Source: Clostridiales bacterium oral taxon 876 str. F0540 | GTDB lineage: Bacteria > Bacillota > Clostridia > Clostridiales > Clostridiaceae | Assembly (NCBI GenBank): GCA_000466585.1 | Contig: KE993473.1 | Span: forward strand, 150,553 to 214,552 | DNA length: 64,000 nt | Direction of reading: 5' to 3' | Translations under genes and position numbers: made by a program | Notes under the pieces: generated by a model | Told to the model about the DNA's origin: nothing | Seen by the model: only the letters and a program-made list of their open reading frames with translations | Database searches by the model: none | Shown: piece after piece, positions 33,927-43,636 of the stretch | Layout of the letters: every line of letters begins with the position of its first letter | How positions within the stretch are numbered: position 1 is the first letter of the stretch

Positions 33927-35222
33927 CTAGTCTCTCCAAATATGCCACAAAGCATTATTTGTTCCTCTTGCAAACACATCCGTTCTGTTTGGTCCCCAAG
34001 ATACAGCTGCTGGATCAGAAGTTATATTTCCTCCGATATCACTCCAATTGCTCCATCTTGATCCATTCCAAGTAATTGTCATAAGCTGGTTATTTCTTCC
34101 CCTTGCAAACACCTCAAGTCTGTTAGCTGCTCTTGAAGAAGCTGCTGGACCTGAAGTTAAGTTTCCTCCGAGGTCTTCCCAATTGCTCCATCTTGAGCCG
34201 TCCCACCATAAATGATATAATCTGTTACTTTGCCCTCTAGCAAATACATCTATTCTATTATTCCCCCAAGATACAGCTGCTGGAGATGAAGTTAGAACTC
34301 CGCCAAGGTTCTCCCAATCACTCCATCTTGAGCCATCCCACCATTTATGATAAAGTGCATTATCAGTTCCTCTTACAAAGGTATCGAGCCTGTTTGGTGC
34401 CCAGGACGATACAGCTGGTGCTGAGGTTAAAACGCCGCCAAGGCTTTCCCAGTTGCTCCACCTTGAGCCATTCCAGAATATATGCCACATAGCATTATCT
34501 GTTCCTCTGCCAAAAACATCTATTCTATTGTTTCCCCAAGATACTGCTGCCGGTGCAGATGTAAGCCTGCCTCCTAGGTTCTCAAAATCACTCCATCGCG
34601 AGCCATTCCACCATTTATGATAAAGCGCACTATCAGTTCCAACTACAAAAGTATCAAGTCTGTTTGGTGCCCAGGACGAAGCTGCTGGTCCAAAGATTAA
34701 AGTTCCTCCAAGGTCTTCCCATCTGCTCCATCTTCCACCAGGAGCAGGTCCAGGTCCGGGAGCAGGTCTCATATTTCTTAAAGTGAATTCAATTACATCT
34801 CTAAAGGTTGCATCTATTACATTATTGGGCACACCAGCTGCACGAAGCGCTGCAAAAATCCATGCGTTGCTTCTTCTGAAGCTGTTGAATATTGCTGTTG
34901 TTCTTTGATTTATATTTCCAGTAAATCTTTCAGCATTATCTAAAGTATAGGCAATAGCAGTTCTAAAGTATAAATTAACAGTCACCGGTCTTACACCAAA
35001 TCTTTGGAGCCCTCTGCTAAGATCAGGTCTTTGCCTGTCAAGTAAAATCAGTATTCTGTTTACTTCCTGTTGTGGAGCTCTAAGAGAATCTTCATATCCA
35101 GAATAATCTTCGTAATCATCTAGTTCTTCAAAGTCATCATAACTTCTCATTTGTTCTTCTGAAAATGGGCAAATAACTTGTTCATAGCAATAGGGACAAT
35201 AGGTAAATGGACTAATGTACAT
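33927..35222 (-). CDS. PLL-type beta-propeller lectin with Cys-rich N-terminus
   Basis: A 431-residue protein. The C-terminal two thirds (about residues 165-431) is six tandem repeats of 44-45 residues, each with a RWS-W-E-LGG start, SxPAAVSW middle and R-D-VF-RG-DN-L-H-W end. These match the DUF346/PLL fold of sugar-binding propellers such as Photorhabdus lectin PLL. Repeats 1 and 3 (SSWAPNRLDTF) and 2 and 4 (AVSWGNNRIDVF) alternate, so a two-repeat unit was duplicated. The N-terminus has CPYCYEQVICPF and an acidic Tyr-rich stretch, followed by a helical domain (about 55-155). No signal peptide is present. It may bind glycans on spores or after cell lysis. Confidence 0.8.
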   Translation of the reverse strand: MYISPFTYCPYCYEQVICPFSEEQMRSYDDFEELDDYEDYSGYEDSLRAPQQEVNRILILLDRQRPDLSRGLQRFGVRPVTVNLYFRTAIAYTLDNAERFTGNINQRTTAIFNSFRRSNAWIFAALRAAGVPNNVIDATFRDVIEFTLRNMRPAPGPGPAPGGRWSRWEDLGGTLIFGPAASSWAPNRLDTFVVGTDSALYHKWWNGSRWSDFENLGGRLTSAPAAVSWGNNRIDVFGRGTDNAMWHIFWNGSRWSNWESLGGVLTSAPAVSSWAPNRLDTFVRGTDNALYHKWWDGSRWSDWENLGGVLTSSPAAVSWGNNRIDVFARGQSNRLYHLWWDGSRWSNWEDLGGNLTSGPAASSRAANRLEVFARGRNNQLMTITWNGSRWSNWSDIGGNITSDPAAVSWGPNRTDVFARGTNNALWHIWRD

Positions 35223-35305
35223 TATAAGCCTCCTTATATATCTTGATCCGCTGCTAAGCTTATCAATTTCAGCTTATGATGCAAAATTTTTTTTGTTACA
35301 AAAAT

Positions 35306-35333
35306 AAACGGGCTATTTTTAATAAACCCGTTT
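35306..35333 (-). terminator. Terminator of the 14-TM MFS gene
   Basis: AAACGGG (35306-35312) and CCCGTTT (35327-35333) form the stem; on the minus strand ATTTTTGT follows. Confidence 0.7.
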
Positions 35334-35340
35334 GTATTAT

Positions 35341-36801
35341 TTAACTTTCTGTATTATTTTCTTTTAATTTATTTGGCAAAATAAGCGAAAGTGCAAGACA
35401 AAGTACTGAAATAACAACTAATATTATAAATACAAGGTGAATGCCTGAATATATTGAAGCTTTTACATGTTCTGCGGACAAATTCAATTTAATTGCTTCA
35501 GATGAGTAAATATTATCCGGCTTTATACCTTTTATTCCTATATTATTAAAGTACTTAACTATACTCAAGTTCACTATGCTGCCTAAAATGCTTACCCCTA
35601 TAGTTTGACCGATAGTTCTTACAAGAGAGTTTGCAGCGGTTGCTGCACCCCTTATACTATATTCCACAGAGGACTGCACCACTATTGTTAGTATAGTAAA
35701 AGCTCCTCCAAAACCAAAACCCATTATAAATGCATAAATCAATACAAGTATAATAGAAGAATTTAAATTAAGGGTAACTAAGAGTACGCAGCTTATCAGT
35801 GTAATCAACGCAGATAAAGCTGTAACTACCCTTTCCCCATACTTAGGTATTGCCTTTGATAACAGCACTGCAGATAATGTCCATGCAAGCGACATAGGCG
35901 CCATAGCTAGTCCTGATATTGTAGGGCTAAAGCCCAAAATATTTTGTATATATAAAGGCATATATACATCTGTACCTATAAGTACAGAGGAAATTAAAAA
36001 ACTTATTATATTTACTATGATATTTGTTTTAGTAAATATTTCAAAAGGTATTATAGGCTCTGAAACTCTTTTTTCTATATAATAGAAAGCAATAAACATA
36101 ACTAATGTCACTGCTAGACAAATAAAAGTTTTACCGGAAACTGCACTGCTGCCTTCTCCCTTTGACATGGTTCCATACAAAAATAAAAGTATTGCAAGGG
36201 AGAGTACCAACGTACCTGCATAATCTATTTTAACCTTTTTCTTCTCAATATGCTCATCAAGATTTCTCTGTAAAAGAACAATAGATAAAATTCCAAAGGG
36301 CACATTAATAAAGAAAATCCAATGCCAAGAAAGATAATCTATTAAAAAACCTCCTAAAAACGGACCAGCAAGACTTGCTACACCCCAAACAGTTCCAAGC
36401 CAGCCCTGTACCTTCGCTCTTTCAGAAAGTGTAAAAATATCACCAACTATCGTGTAGGTTACAGTAAATATTGCACCTGCACCAAGCCCTTGAAGAGCAC
36501 GAAAAATTATAAGCTGATACATACTTCCTGATACACCGCAAAGAAAACTTCCTGTTATAAATACAATTATACCGATGGAAAGTATATTCTTTCTTCCATA
36601 TAAATCTGATAGCTTTCCGTATATAGGAGTTGAAATTGCTGAAGTTAAAAGGTATATTGAGAAAACCCAGCTTATAAGTTCAAAGCCATTTAATGCCTTT
36701 ACTATTGTGGGTACAGCTGTAGTTACAACTGTACCTTCAACTGCTCCTAAGAACATAGCTACCATAAGTGAAATTACTATATTTCTTTTTCTTAAATCCA
36801 T
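35341..36801 (-). CDS. DHA2 family multidrug MFS exporter (14 TM)
   Basis: A 486-residue protein with about 14 helices, of the EmrB/QacA drug:proton antiporter type. Family motifs include WVFSIYLLTSAISTPIYGKLSDLYGRKNI (loop 2-3, given here as a family landmark) and GWLGTVWGVASLAGPFLGGF in helix 5. It probably exports hydrophobic or cationic drugs. It follows the YhdH gene by 24 bases on the same strand, so the two form an operon; no regulator is adjacent. Confidence 0.88.
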   Translation of the reverse strand: MDLRKRNIVISLMVAMFLGAVEGTVVTTAVPTIVKALNGFELISWVFSIYLLTSAISTPIYGKLSDLYGRKNILSIGIIVFITGSFLCGVSGSMYQLIIFRALQGLGAGAIFTVTYTIVGDIFTLSERAKVQGWLGTVWGVASLAGPFLGGFLIDYLSWHWIFFINVPFGILSIVLLQRNLDEHIEKKKVKIDYAGTLVLSLAILLFLYGTMSKGEGSSAVSGKTFICLAVTLVMFIAFYYIEKRVSEPIIPFEIFTKTNIIVNIISFLISSVLIGTDVYMPLYIQNILGFSPTISGLAMAPMSLAWTLSAVLLSKAIPKYGERVVTALSALITLISCVLLVTLNLNSSIILVLIYAFIMGFGFGGAFTILTIVVQSSVEYSIRGAATAANSLVRTIGQTIGVSILGSIVNLSIVKYFNNIGIKGIKPDNIYSSEAIKLNLSAEHVKASIYSGIHLVFIILVVISVLCLALSLILPNKLKENNTES

Positions 36802-36825
36802 TAATTAATCCTCTTTCCTAGCACA

Positions 36826-37824
36826 TTAAAGTTCAATATTTACAAGAACTCTTCCTATCATTTTCCCAGCAAGAATTGTATCTATTTTATCATTAAGCCC
36901 CTCTAAGGATACTTCTTCAATATTTAATGCCAAATCCTCAGGCTTCCACTCATTCGAAAGTAAACCCCAAAGTTTTAATCTTAGGTCTTTCGGACATTGA
37001 ACAGAATCAACACCTAAAAGTGATACTCCTCTAAGTATAAAAGGATATACTGAGCTTGAAAACTCATAGGAAGCAGCATTACCGCAGGCTGTTACAGCTC
37101 CTCCATACTTTGTTGCTTTAAGTGCAGATGATAAAATATTTCCTCCAACTGTATCAATAACACCTGCCCATTTTTCTCTAAGCAGCGCCTTCCCTGATTT
37201 ATCATCAAGTTCTTCCCTTAATATTATATCTTTTGCACCTGTCTTAATAAGCATTTCCTTTGCTTCAGGCTTTCCTGTACCTGCTATTACACTATAACCA
37301 AGCTTATCAAGTATACTTACCGCAACACTTCCAACACCACCTGTTGCACCTGTTACCAATATATCTCCATCCTCAAGCTTTACCCCTGAATTTATAAGCT
37401 TGTAAACAGATAAAGCAGCAGTAAATCCTGCAGTACCATATATCATACTTTCCATAAGAGTAAGTCCTTTAGGAAGTTTGATAACCCACTCTGATGGCAC
37501 TCTTATGTATTCGCTGAAACCTCCAGGGGTATTCATACCTAAATCATAACCTGTAACAATAACCTCATCTCCAATTTTAAAATCGTAACTGCTGCTATCT
37601 ACTACAATTCCTGCAGCATCTATACCCGGAGTATGAGGGTAATTTCTAGTTACTCCTTTATTTCCAACAGCTGAGAGAGCATCCTTATAATTTAAAGATG
37701 AGTATTTTACATTTATTAAAACTTCACCTTCCGGAAGACTTGATGTATCTTTTTCTGCAATCTCTCGAGAATACTTTTTAGGCTCTATCTCTCTTACTAC
37801 CATAGCTCTAAATTTATTTATCAT
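36826..37824 (-). CDS. YhdH/AcuI-type quinone oxidoreductase
   Basis: A 332-residue NAD(P)H-dependent medium-chain reductase without zinc motifs. GroES-like part: VKYSSLNYKDALSAVG, PHTPGIDAAGIVV. Rossmann part: VTGATGGVGSVAVSILDKLGY. AcuI members reduce acryloyl-CoA to propionyl-CoA; YhdH/YhfP proteins of Firmicutes may act on other activated enones. Sharing an operon with an exporter hints at a role in handling reactive electrophiles, but this is inference. Confidence 0.87.
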   Translation of the reverse strand: MINKFRAMVVREIEPKKYSREIAEKDTSSLPEGEVLINVKYSSLNYKDALSAVGNKGVTRNYPHTPGIDAAGIVVDSSSYDFKIGDEVIVTGYDLGMNTPGGFSEYIRVPSEWVIKLPKGLTLMESMIYGTAGFTAALSVYKLINSGVKLEDGDILVTGATGGVGSVAVSILDKLGYSVIAGTGKPEAKEMLIKTGAKDIILREELDDKSGKALLREKWAGVIDTVGGNILSSALKATKYGGAVTACGNAASYEFSSSVYPFILRGVSLLGVDSVQCPKDLRLKLWGLLSNEWKPEDLALNIEEVSLEGLNDKIDTILAGKMIGRVLVNIEL

Positions 37825-37874
37825 AGTTGTCCCTCCCCTTCTAAATATTCCTATATATTATAACCTATAGTATA

Positions 37875-37912
37875 TAAAAAAATAAAGGAATGGCTTAATT
37901 CTTCCACTCCTT
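37875..37912 (-). terminator. Terminator of the HD-GYP gene
   Basis: AAGGAATGG (37885-37893) and CCACTCCTT (37904-37912) pair with one mismatch, and a TTTATTTTTTT tract follows on the minus strand. Confidence 0.65.
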
Positions 37913-37919
37913 AAATATA

Positions 37920-38987
37920 TTACAAAACTAATCTATCTACAAATAAATCCTTATGCTGTTTTAAGTCTATAAAATCATTATCATCAAATAAAAGTGGTCT
38001 TGTAAGATTATTTGCATCTACCTGAACTATCTTGCAAATCTTATTTGTATTTAGCTGTACCGTTTCTCCCATGTAATAGTTTACAACATGATTTAAAAAT
38101 ATATTGCAATATTCATAATCAAGCTTCCCTAAGCTTTCCTTTTTTATTATCTCCAAGGCTTCAAAGGGGCCTTTACTCTTTTTATATACTCTGTTTGAAT
38201 TAACCGCATCAAATACATCAGCCACAGCAATTATCCTTGCAAACTGATGAATTTGATTTCCCTTAAGCCCTAAAGGATATCCTGAGCCATCCATCCTTTC
38301 ATGATGCATAAGTACTCCGTAGCTTACAGAATGATCTAAGAAAGGTATTTCTTTTATAAATTTGTACCCTATCGTAGGATGATTCCTTATCTCCTTGAAC
38401 TCGGCCTGAGTTAAACAGCTTGGTTTATCTAGGATTTCTTTATCAATTTTAATCTTTCCAAAGTCATGTAAAACTGCAGAATACGTAAGGAGATTAAGAT
38501 CAATTTCACTCAATCCAATCCATCTGCCAAGTATTGTACTCAATGCCGCCACATTAACACCATGTCTGTATATGGTGTCTTCACCGCTTCCATATAGAAC
38601 AATATTCTTTATTACTGAATTTATAGACTGAAGTTCAGATTGAATTCTTGAAGCAAATTTTCTAACTTCTTCAATACCTGAGGATTTCAGGCTATCCATA
38701 TCCTCAAAAATTCTTTCAACATTAAAAGAAAGTTCATTAAGACTTTCCTCTACTTCTTCAACAGTCTTCGTCCTTTGAGATGTACTGGTATTTCTTAATT
38801 CATCTTCATCACCATAATACACTTCAATTAAGCTTGGAATATAATGTTTTTTTATTTTTTCCAATGCATAGTCAGTGATGGTCGCGCCTTTTGCAACTAA
38901 AACCTTACCATTAGCTCTTATATCCTGCGACAAAATCATACCTGGTGCTAATTCATGAACATAAAACAGCTTCTTTTCCTTATCCAT
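37920..38987 (-). CDS. HD-GYP domain c-di-GMP phosphodiesterase
   Basis: A 355-residue soluble protein. An N-terminal region (about 1-110, ending in a coiled-coil-like helix) precedes an HD-GYP domain (about 125-300) with VLHDFGKIKID and MHHERMDGSGYP, all key residues intact. It likely hydrolyses c-di-GMP to pGpG or GMP. The N-terminal part (ELAPGMILSQDI...GKVLVAKGA) matches the DUF3391-like region that often precedes HD-GYP. Single gene by position. Confidence 0.88.
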   Translation of the reverse strand: MDKEKKLFYVHELAPGMILSQDIRANGKVLVAKGATITDYALEKIKKHYIPSLIEVYYGDEDELRNTSTSQRTKTVEEVEESLNELSFNVERIFEDMDSLKSSGIEEVRKFASRIQSELQSINSVIKNIVLYGSGEDTIYRHGVNVAALSTILGRWIGLSEIDLNLLTYSAVLHDFGKIKIDKEILDKPSCLTQAEFKEIRNHPTIGYKFIKEIPFLDHSVSYGVLMHHERMDGSGYPLGLKGNQIHQFARIIAVADVFDAVNSNRVYKKSKGPFEALEIIKKESLGKLDYEYCNIFLNHVVNYYMGETVQLNTNKICKIVQVDANNLTRPLLFDDNDFIDLKQHKDLFVDRLVL

Positions 38988-39129
38988 AATTGGTCACCTT
39001 CCATGGATGCTGAATTTATATAACTATTTACTTTAAAATCTGCATAGTATTAAATTCTACAAAAAAATCAGATATCCTTTATTATAATCCGTCTTATTTT
39101 GTCGTTATTTATCTTATTAATTAATTTCT

Positions 39130-39168
39130 TTCGACAAGATTAAGACCGTTATCATACTTTAATCTTGT
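39130..39168 (-). terminator. Terminator-like hairpin after the HEAT-like gene
   Basis: ACAAGATTAAG and CTTTAATCTTGT are complementary save for one base, with a loop of about 12 nt, just past the stop of the gene at 39171-39785. Confidence 0.6.
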
Positions 39169-39170
39169 TC

Positions 39171-39785
39171 TTAAAATTCATATTTTCTCTTTAGTTCATA
39201 AAGCCCTAAAAGTGGTCCTTCGCTATACTCATCATCTTTGTAATTCTTTTTAAAGCTAATAAATTGATTATATAGAGTTTGTATATATTCCTCATTTCCT
39301 ATTTTACCAAGCACATAACACATAACTGCTTTTGTATACGGATACTTTATTTCAGACAATATAGCTGCAATTGCTTTTGAATAATTATCCTCAGCTTTTA
39401 TAAGTATTCTTGCTGAAGACTCTACAAAACAGTCATTACCACTCCTTTTTAAGCTTTCAAGCATGCGTGGCACAATCATTTCTTTATGCTTCATTAATTT
39501 ATTTGCAATAATTTCAATAGTACTTGGATTAAGCTCTTTCCTAAGCATATTATAAAGCTTATCTATATCCTCTTCATTTTCAGCAATTTTATTTTCTTCC
39601 TTTATTTGTTTTTTCTTATCTTCAGGCAGCTCCTTATATATTTGCTCATCCATAGCATCAACTGAAAATGTAATATCCATAATTCTATATGCAGACATTT
39701 GTTTTAAAGGATTACTTTCAAAAAATCCTTTATCTAACCTATTATCAACGAATTCTTGAACCTCTTTAGAAACTATTTTGCTCAT
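39171..39785 (-). CDS. Helical HEAT-like repeat protein of unknown function
   Basis: A 204-residue, strongly helical cytoplasmic protein. Stretches such as IIANKLMKHKEMIVPRMLESL, SSARILIKAEDNYSKAIAAIL and KAVMCYVLGKIGNEEYIQTL resemble HEAT or PBS-lyase repeats used for protein binding. I do not recognise a specific family. Its gene begins 15 bases after the PAS-GGDEF-EAL stop, so it may be co-transcribed and serve the same signalling pathway. Confidence 0.65.
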   Translation of the reverse strand: MSKIVSKEVQEFVDNRLDKGFFESNPLKQMSAYRIMDITFSVDAMDEQIYKELPEDKKKQIKEENKIAENEEDIDKLYNMLRKELNPSTIEIIANKLMKHKEMIVPRMLESLKRSGNDCFVESSARILIKAEDNYSKAIAAILSEIKYPYTKAVMCYVLGKIGNEEYIQTLYNQFISFKKNYKDDEYSEGPLLGLYELKRKYEF

Positions 39786-39800
39786 TATTACACCTTTCTT

Positions 39801-41945
39801 TTATATACTTACTACTCTATTCTTCATAATATTCTCAACGCTGCCTACAGGCAAAGGCCTGCTAAACAAATATCCCTGAGCCATATCACAATTTTCATTA
39901 AGCAGAAACTCATGTTGTTTTTTATTTTCAACACCCTCTGCAATAACATTCATATTCATCTTATGAGACATGACGATTATTGCTTCGGTAATAGCAGCAG
40001 CATAAGTATTATCGTTAATCTCATCAACAAATGACTTATCTATCTTAATAATATTTATAGGAAGCCTTCTAAGATAGCTTAGGGAAGAAAATCCCGTACC
40101 AAAATCATCTAAAGCTATGCTTATTCCGATTTCTTTCAGAGAATTAAGCATATTAACTGCAAAGTCGATATCTGAAATAGCAATACTTTCTGTTATTTCA
40201 AGACAAAGCCACTGAGGATCTAACCCGGTTTCAGAAAGTACAACCCTTATTTTATCCACTAACCCAGTCTGCTTTAACTGATTAGCAGAAAGATTTACTG
40301 ACACACAAATCTTATCATATCCCATGTCCTGCCAAAGCTTATTCTGCCTGCAGGCTTCTCTTAAAACCCAGTCTCCAATAGGTATTATAAGCCCGGTTTC
40401 TTCAGCTATTGGAATAAAGTCATTTGGAGGAATCAAGCCCTTAGTTGGATGGTTCCATCTAATCAAGGCTTCTACACCAATAACCTCTTTTTTCTTTTGA
40501 TCAATCTGGGGCTGATAGTGGAGACTAAGTTCATTATATTCTAAAGCATGTCTGAGATAGTTTTCTATCTCAATTCTCTCCTTGAGCTTTGAATTCATCT
40601 CCATAGTAAATACATTATAATTATCTTTTCCGGACTTTTTAACAGAATACATTGCACAATCTGCATTGCTTAAAATATTCTGTACATCGCAATTTTTTCC
40701 ATCATAAAACACAATACCAACACTTACAGTACTGTAAAATTCTTTTCCTTGAACTAACCAACATTTATTAACCGACTTTACAATATCTTTTGCAAAATCA
40801 GTTACCTGTTCATTACTTTGAATATTATGTACCATTATTACAAATTCATCACCACCGAATCTTGAAATAACTGTATTATCATTCTCAAAAGTTTTTAATA
40901 TATCAGCTACTCCTTTTAAAATCTCATCTCCGGCTGAGTGGCCATGTGTATCATTAACGCTTTTAAAATTATCTAAGTCCAGAAACAAAACAGCTCCTCT
41001 AAGGTTATTCTGCTCAGATTCATATAAAGATTTATTTAGTCTCATTTCCAACATTGCTCTATTAGCAAGGCCTGTTAACGAATCATAATAAGCCATAAAA
41101 TTAATCTTTTCTTCAAAATCTTTTCTTTCGGTAATGTCTGTCTGTGAACCTGCTATACGGATAGGATTACCGTCCTCATCTCGAAGGGCTTTTCCTCTTA
41201 CCATAACCCATTTATATTCACCATTTTTCATCTTCAGTCTGTATTCACTAGTATAAAAAGGAGTCTTACCCTCTAAATGATCTCTTTGAGCCTTAAATGC
41301 ACGCTCTTTGTCATCAGGATGAATAAGTTTTTTCCAGGTTAAATGGTCTACTCTTATGTCTTCCTCGGTATAACCAAGCATTTCCCTCCATCTGCTTGAA
41401 GTAAATGCCTTATTTCTTTTAATATCCCAATCCCATATAGCATCCCTTGCGCCTTCAAGAGCTAGTCTATATCTCTCATCACTTATTCTAAGCTCTTCTT
41501 CTTTATTTTGGAGATCGAAATAATTTTGTTTTAACTCCTCTTCAGTAGCTGCGAGCTCCTCATATACAACCTCAAGCTCTTCATAACTATTCATAAGCTC
41601 CTGTTCTGTCTGTTTTTGCTTAGTAATATCTAGGCCTATAGATATAATCTTTTCTGACTTTGTCCTTTCATCTTGGAAAGCTATATTATTCCACCAAACA
41701 TAAATCTCTTGTCCATTTTTACATTGAAGCTTTCCTTCATAGCATTGTTTTTTTATATTAAAACAAGCACCTTTATCCTTATTTACTAAAGTGCCCAGCC
41801 ATTTTTCTCCCGTTACTTCTTCTTCTAGATACCCAGTAATATCTTGACTATATTTATTAAATTTAGTAATTTTTTCTCCTTTATCCCAAACAATAATAAA
41901 TATATCTAAAACATCTAAGGTATTATTAATAATATCTATCCCCAT
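39801..41945 (-). CDS. PAS-GGDEF-EAL c-di-GMP signalling protein
   Basis: A 714-residue soluble protein: PAS (about 1-115), coiled coil (115-150), PAS/PAC (150-275), GGDEF (280-440) with intact SRFGGDEFVIM, and EAL (455-705) with intact GVEALIRW, DDFGTGFSSLSYL and IKIDKSF. Both domains look active, so net output cannot be told. PAS domains could bind a ligand, heme or flavin. Together with 2337-3929 and 37920-38987 it makes three c-di-GMP turnover genes in 40 kb. Confidence 0.93.
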   Translation of the reverse strand: MGIDIINNTLDVLDIFIIVWDKGEKITKFNKYSQDITGYLEEEVTGEKWLGTLVNKDKGACFNIKKQCYEGKLQCKNGQEIYVWWNNIAFQDERTKSEKIISIGLDITKQKQTEQELMNSYEELEVVYEELAATEEELKQNYFDLQNKEEELRISDERYRLALEGARDAIWDWDIKRNKAFTSSRWREMLGYTEEDIRVDHLTWKKLIHPDDKERAFKAQRDHLEGKTPFYTSEYRLKMKNGEYKWVMVRGKALRDEDGNPIRIAGSQTDITERKDFEEKINFMAYYDSLTGLANRAMLEMRLNKSLYESEQNNLRGAVLFLDLDNFKSVNDTHGHSAGDEILKGVADILKTFENDNTVISRFGGDEFVIMVHNIQSNEQVTDFAKDIVKSVNKCWLVQGKEFYSTVSVGIVFYDGKNCDVQNILSNADCAMYSVKKSGKDNYNVFTMEMNSKLKERIEIENYLRHALEYNELSLHYQPQIDQKKKEVIGVEALIRWNHPTKGLIPPNDFIPIAEETGLIIPIGDWVLREACRQNKLWQDMGYDKICVSVNLSANQLKQTGLVDKIRVVLSETGLDPQWLCLEITESIAISDIDFAVNMLNSLKEIGISIALDDFGTGFSSLSYLRRLPINIIKIDKSFVDEINDNTYAAAITEAIIVMSHKMNMNVIAEGVENKKQHEFLLNENCDMAQGYLFSRPLPVGSVENIMKNRVVSI

Positions 41946-42109
41946 ATGCTGTACCTCTTCTTTTGTGTTTTTATATTACTTAACAATAAGCTGCCATGTA
42001 ATACAAATTATAGCACATATTCAATTTATATCAAAGGAGTAGTACGCTAATTTATATATGTCTGCTACACAATATCTTATAACTATGCGTAAAAAAATTT
42101 ACTCAGACA

Positions 42110-42150
42110 AAATAAAAAACGAACTAAAGAATAGGGGGGTTCTCTAGTTC
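42110..42150 (-). terminator. Terminator after the Gly/Gln-rich protein gene
   Basis: GAACTAAAGAA (42121-42131) and TTCTCTAGTTC (42140-42150) form the stem; GTTTTTTATTTT follows on the minus strand. Confidence 0.75.
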
Positions 42151-42203
42151 ATCTTTAATTATTGATATTTATATAATTTAAGTTATCTTCTATTTAATAA
42201 GCT

Positions 42204-42608
42204 CTATTTAGCTGTAGCACCTGTAGTTCCATCAACCTGACCTTGTCCTGGCGCTCCGGGCTGAGTATTACTGTTATTTTGTGTTTGTCCATTTGGTATT
42301 TGCCTATTTTTACCTGGCAACTGTTGACTTTGACCTTGTCTACCTGCACCTTGCCTATCGCCTTTACCTTCACCAAACTTACCATTATTTCCTTGCATGC
42401 CCATAGGTGCTCCATTCCTATTTTGTCTTTGATCTGCTATTCTGACATTTTTCCCATTGCCTCGTCCATTTCCATGAGTCCCTAATGAATAACCTATACC
42501 AACTGATACTGCTAAAGCTAATACAACAGCAATAACGCCAGCCTTCTTTTTAGTAAGCAATCCTTTTATTTTTTCTTTTGTAAAAATACTTTTTAAATTA
42601 ACTTTCAT
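42204..42608 (-). CDS. Membrane-anchored Gly/Gln/Asn-rich small protein
   Basis: A 134-residue protein. A basic N-terminus (KSIFTKEKIKGLLTKKKAG) precedes one hydrophobic helix (about 24-42, VIAVVLALAVSVGIGYSLG). The outer part is of low complexity, rich in Gly, Gln, Asn and Arg, and probably unfolded. No known family is recognised. It looks like an exported, single-pass protein; a role in the envelope is a guess. Confidence 0.6.
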   Translation of the reverse strand: MKVNLKSIFTKEKIKGLLTKKKAGVIAVVLALAVSVGIGYSLGTHGNGRGNGKNVRIADQRQNRNGAPMGMQGNNGKFGEGKGDRQGAGRQGQSQQLPGKNRQIPNGQTQNNSNTQPGAPGQGQVDGTTGATAK

Positions 42609-42753
42609 CTTGACTTCCTCCTTTTAATACTGGTCACACCAGCACTTGTTTTGTTTCTATATTTAAAATTATAGACTCAAATTATTGCAGAAGTATCAAG
42701 ACATTTTGTGAACTTCGTGGGATTTTATAAATGGAAAATAGAAATATTTACTA

Positions 42754-42782
42754 TTGACAAAAATATTTTTATGTGATATGAT
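42754..42782 (+). promoter_or_regulatory. Sigma-A promoter of the MBL-fold gene
   Basis: TTGACA (42754-42759), a 17-base spacer and TATGAT (42777-42782), about 80 bases upstream of the start codon. Confidence 0.6.
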
Positions 42783-42860
42783 TAAGTTTTATCATATTGT
42801 ATTCATATTTGGTTATGTTATAATAATCTATACCAACAATACTAAATTTGGAGGTGTAGA

Positions 42861-43598
42861 ATGAGCATAACTGAAGGAATTAAAATGTTAGAAATACCGG
42901 TAAATATTAATGGCAGTCAGAGTATAATCTATCCTGTTGTTTTAGTAGACAAGGATTCTCTTGTATTGGTTGATACCGGCTACCCTAACCAGCTTACTCA
43001 GCTGAAACAGGCTTTTAAAGCTGAGAATTTACCCTTTAACTTGTTAAAAAGCATTATTATTACACATCAAGATATTGATCATGTAGGAAGTCTTATGAGC
43101 ATTAAGAAAGAGGTTTCTGATTCAATTGATATATTTGCTCACGAGGCGGAAGCTCCGTATATCGAAGGAAGCAAACGCCCTGTCAAGTTGGCTTTTCTTG
43201 AATCTAAGCTGGAATCATTAACTGAAGAAATGAAATTAATATATCAAGGTTTTAAAAATTTTTATGATAATTTACACGTGAATATCAATTCAATTTTAAC
43301 CGATAATCAAACACTGCCTTACTGCGGTGGAATTACTGTTATTTTTACTCCTGGACATACACCGGGGCATATCTGCCTTTATCATAAAGAAACCAAAACA
43401 CTTATTGCCGGGGATTGCTTAGGCATAGAAAACGGAGAACTTGTTACTTCCCCTGCATCAATTAATTATAACCAAGATTTATATATGGAATCTTTAGAGA
43501 AACTTTCAGAAAGTGAAATAGCTGCAGTTATCTGTTATCATGGTGGATTATACGAAGGTAATGTATCACAGCGAATCAAAGAGCTTATAAGAAAATAA
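42861..43598 (+). CDS. MBL-fold metallo-hydrolase
   Basis: A 245-residue metallo-beta-lactamase-fold hydrolase with the metal motif THQDIDHVGS (HxxxDH; the first His is followed by Gln), a later His in FTPGHTPGHICLY, Asp in LIAGDCLG, and His in ICYHGG. The substrate is not visible; relatives include glyoxalase II, lactonases and beta-lactamase-like proteins of unknown function. ATG at 42861 with GGAGGTG. Monocistronic, with a terminator at 43596-43622. Confidence 0.85.
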   Translation: MSITEGIKMLEIPVNINGSQSIIYPVVLVDKDSLVLVDTGYPNQLTQLKQAFKAENLPFNLLKSIIITHQDIDHVGSLMSIKKEVSDSIDIFAHEAEAPYIEGSKRPVKLAFLESKLESLTEEMKLIYQGFKNFYDNLHVNINSILTDNQTLPYCGGITVIFTPGHTPGHICLYHKETKTLIAGDCLGIENGELVTSPASINYNQDLYMESLEKLSESEIAAVICYHGGLYEGNVSQRIKELIRK

Positions 43599-43622
43599 AA
43601 ACAGGCTAAAAATCAGCCTGTT
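43596..43622. terminator. Bidirectional terminator
   Basis: AAAAACAGGCT and AGCCTGTTTTT form an 11-bp stem with A and T flanks, between the MBL gene (plus) and the HAD gene (minus). Confidence 0.85.
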
Positions 43623-43636
43623 TTTATTTTCTTATT

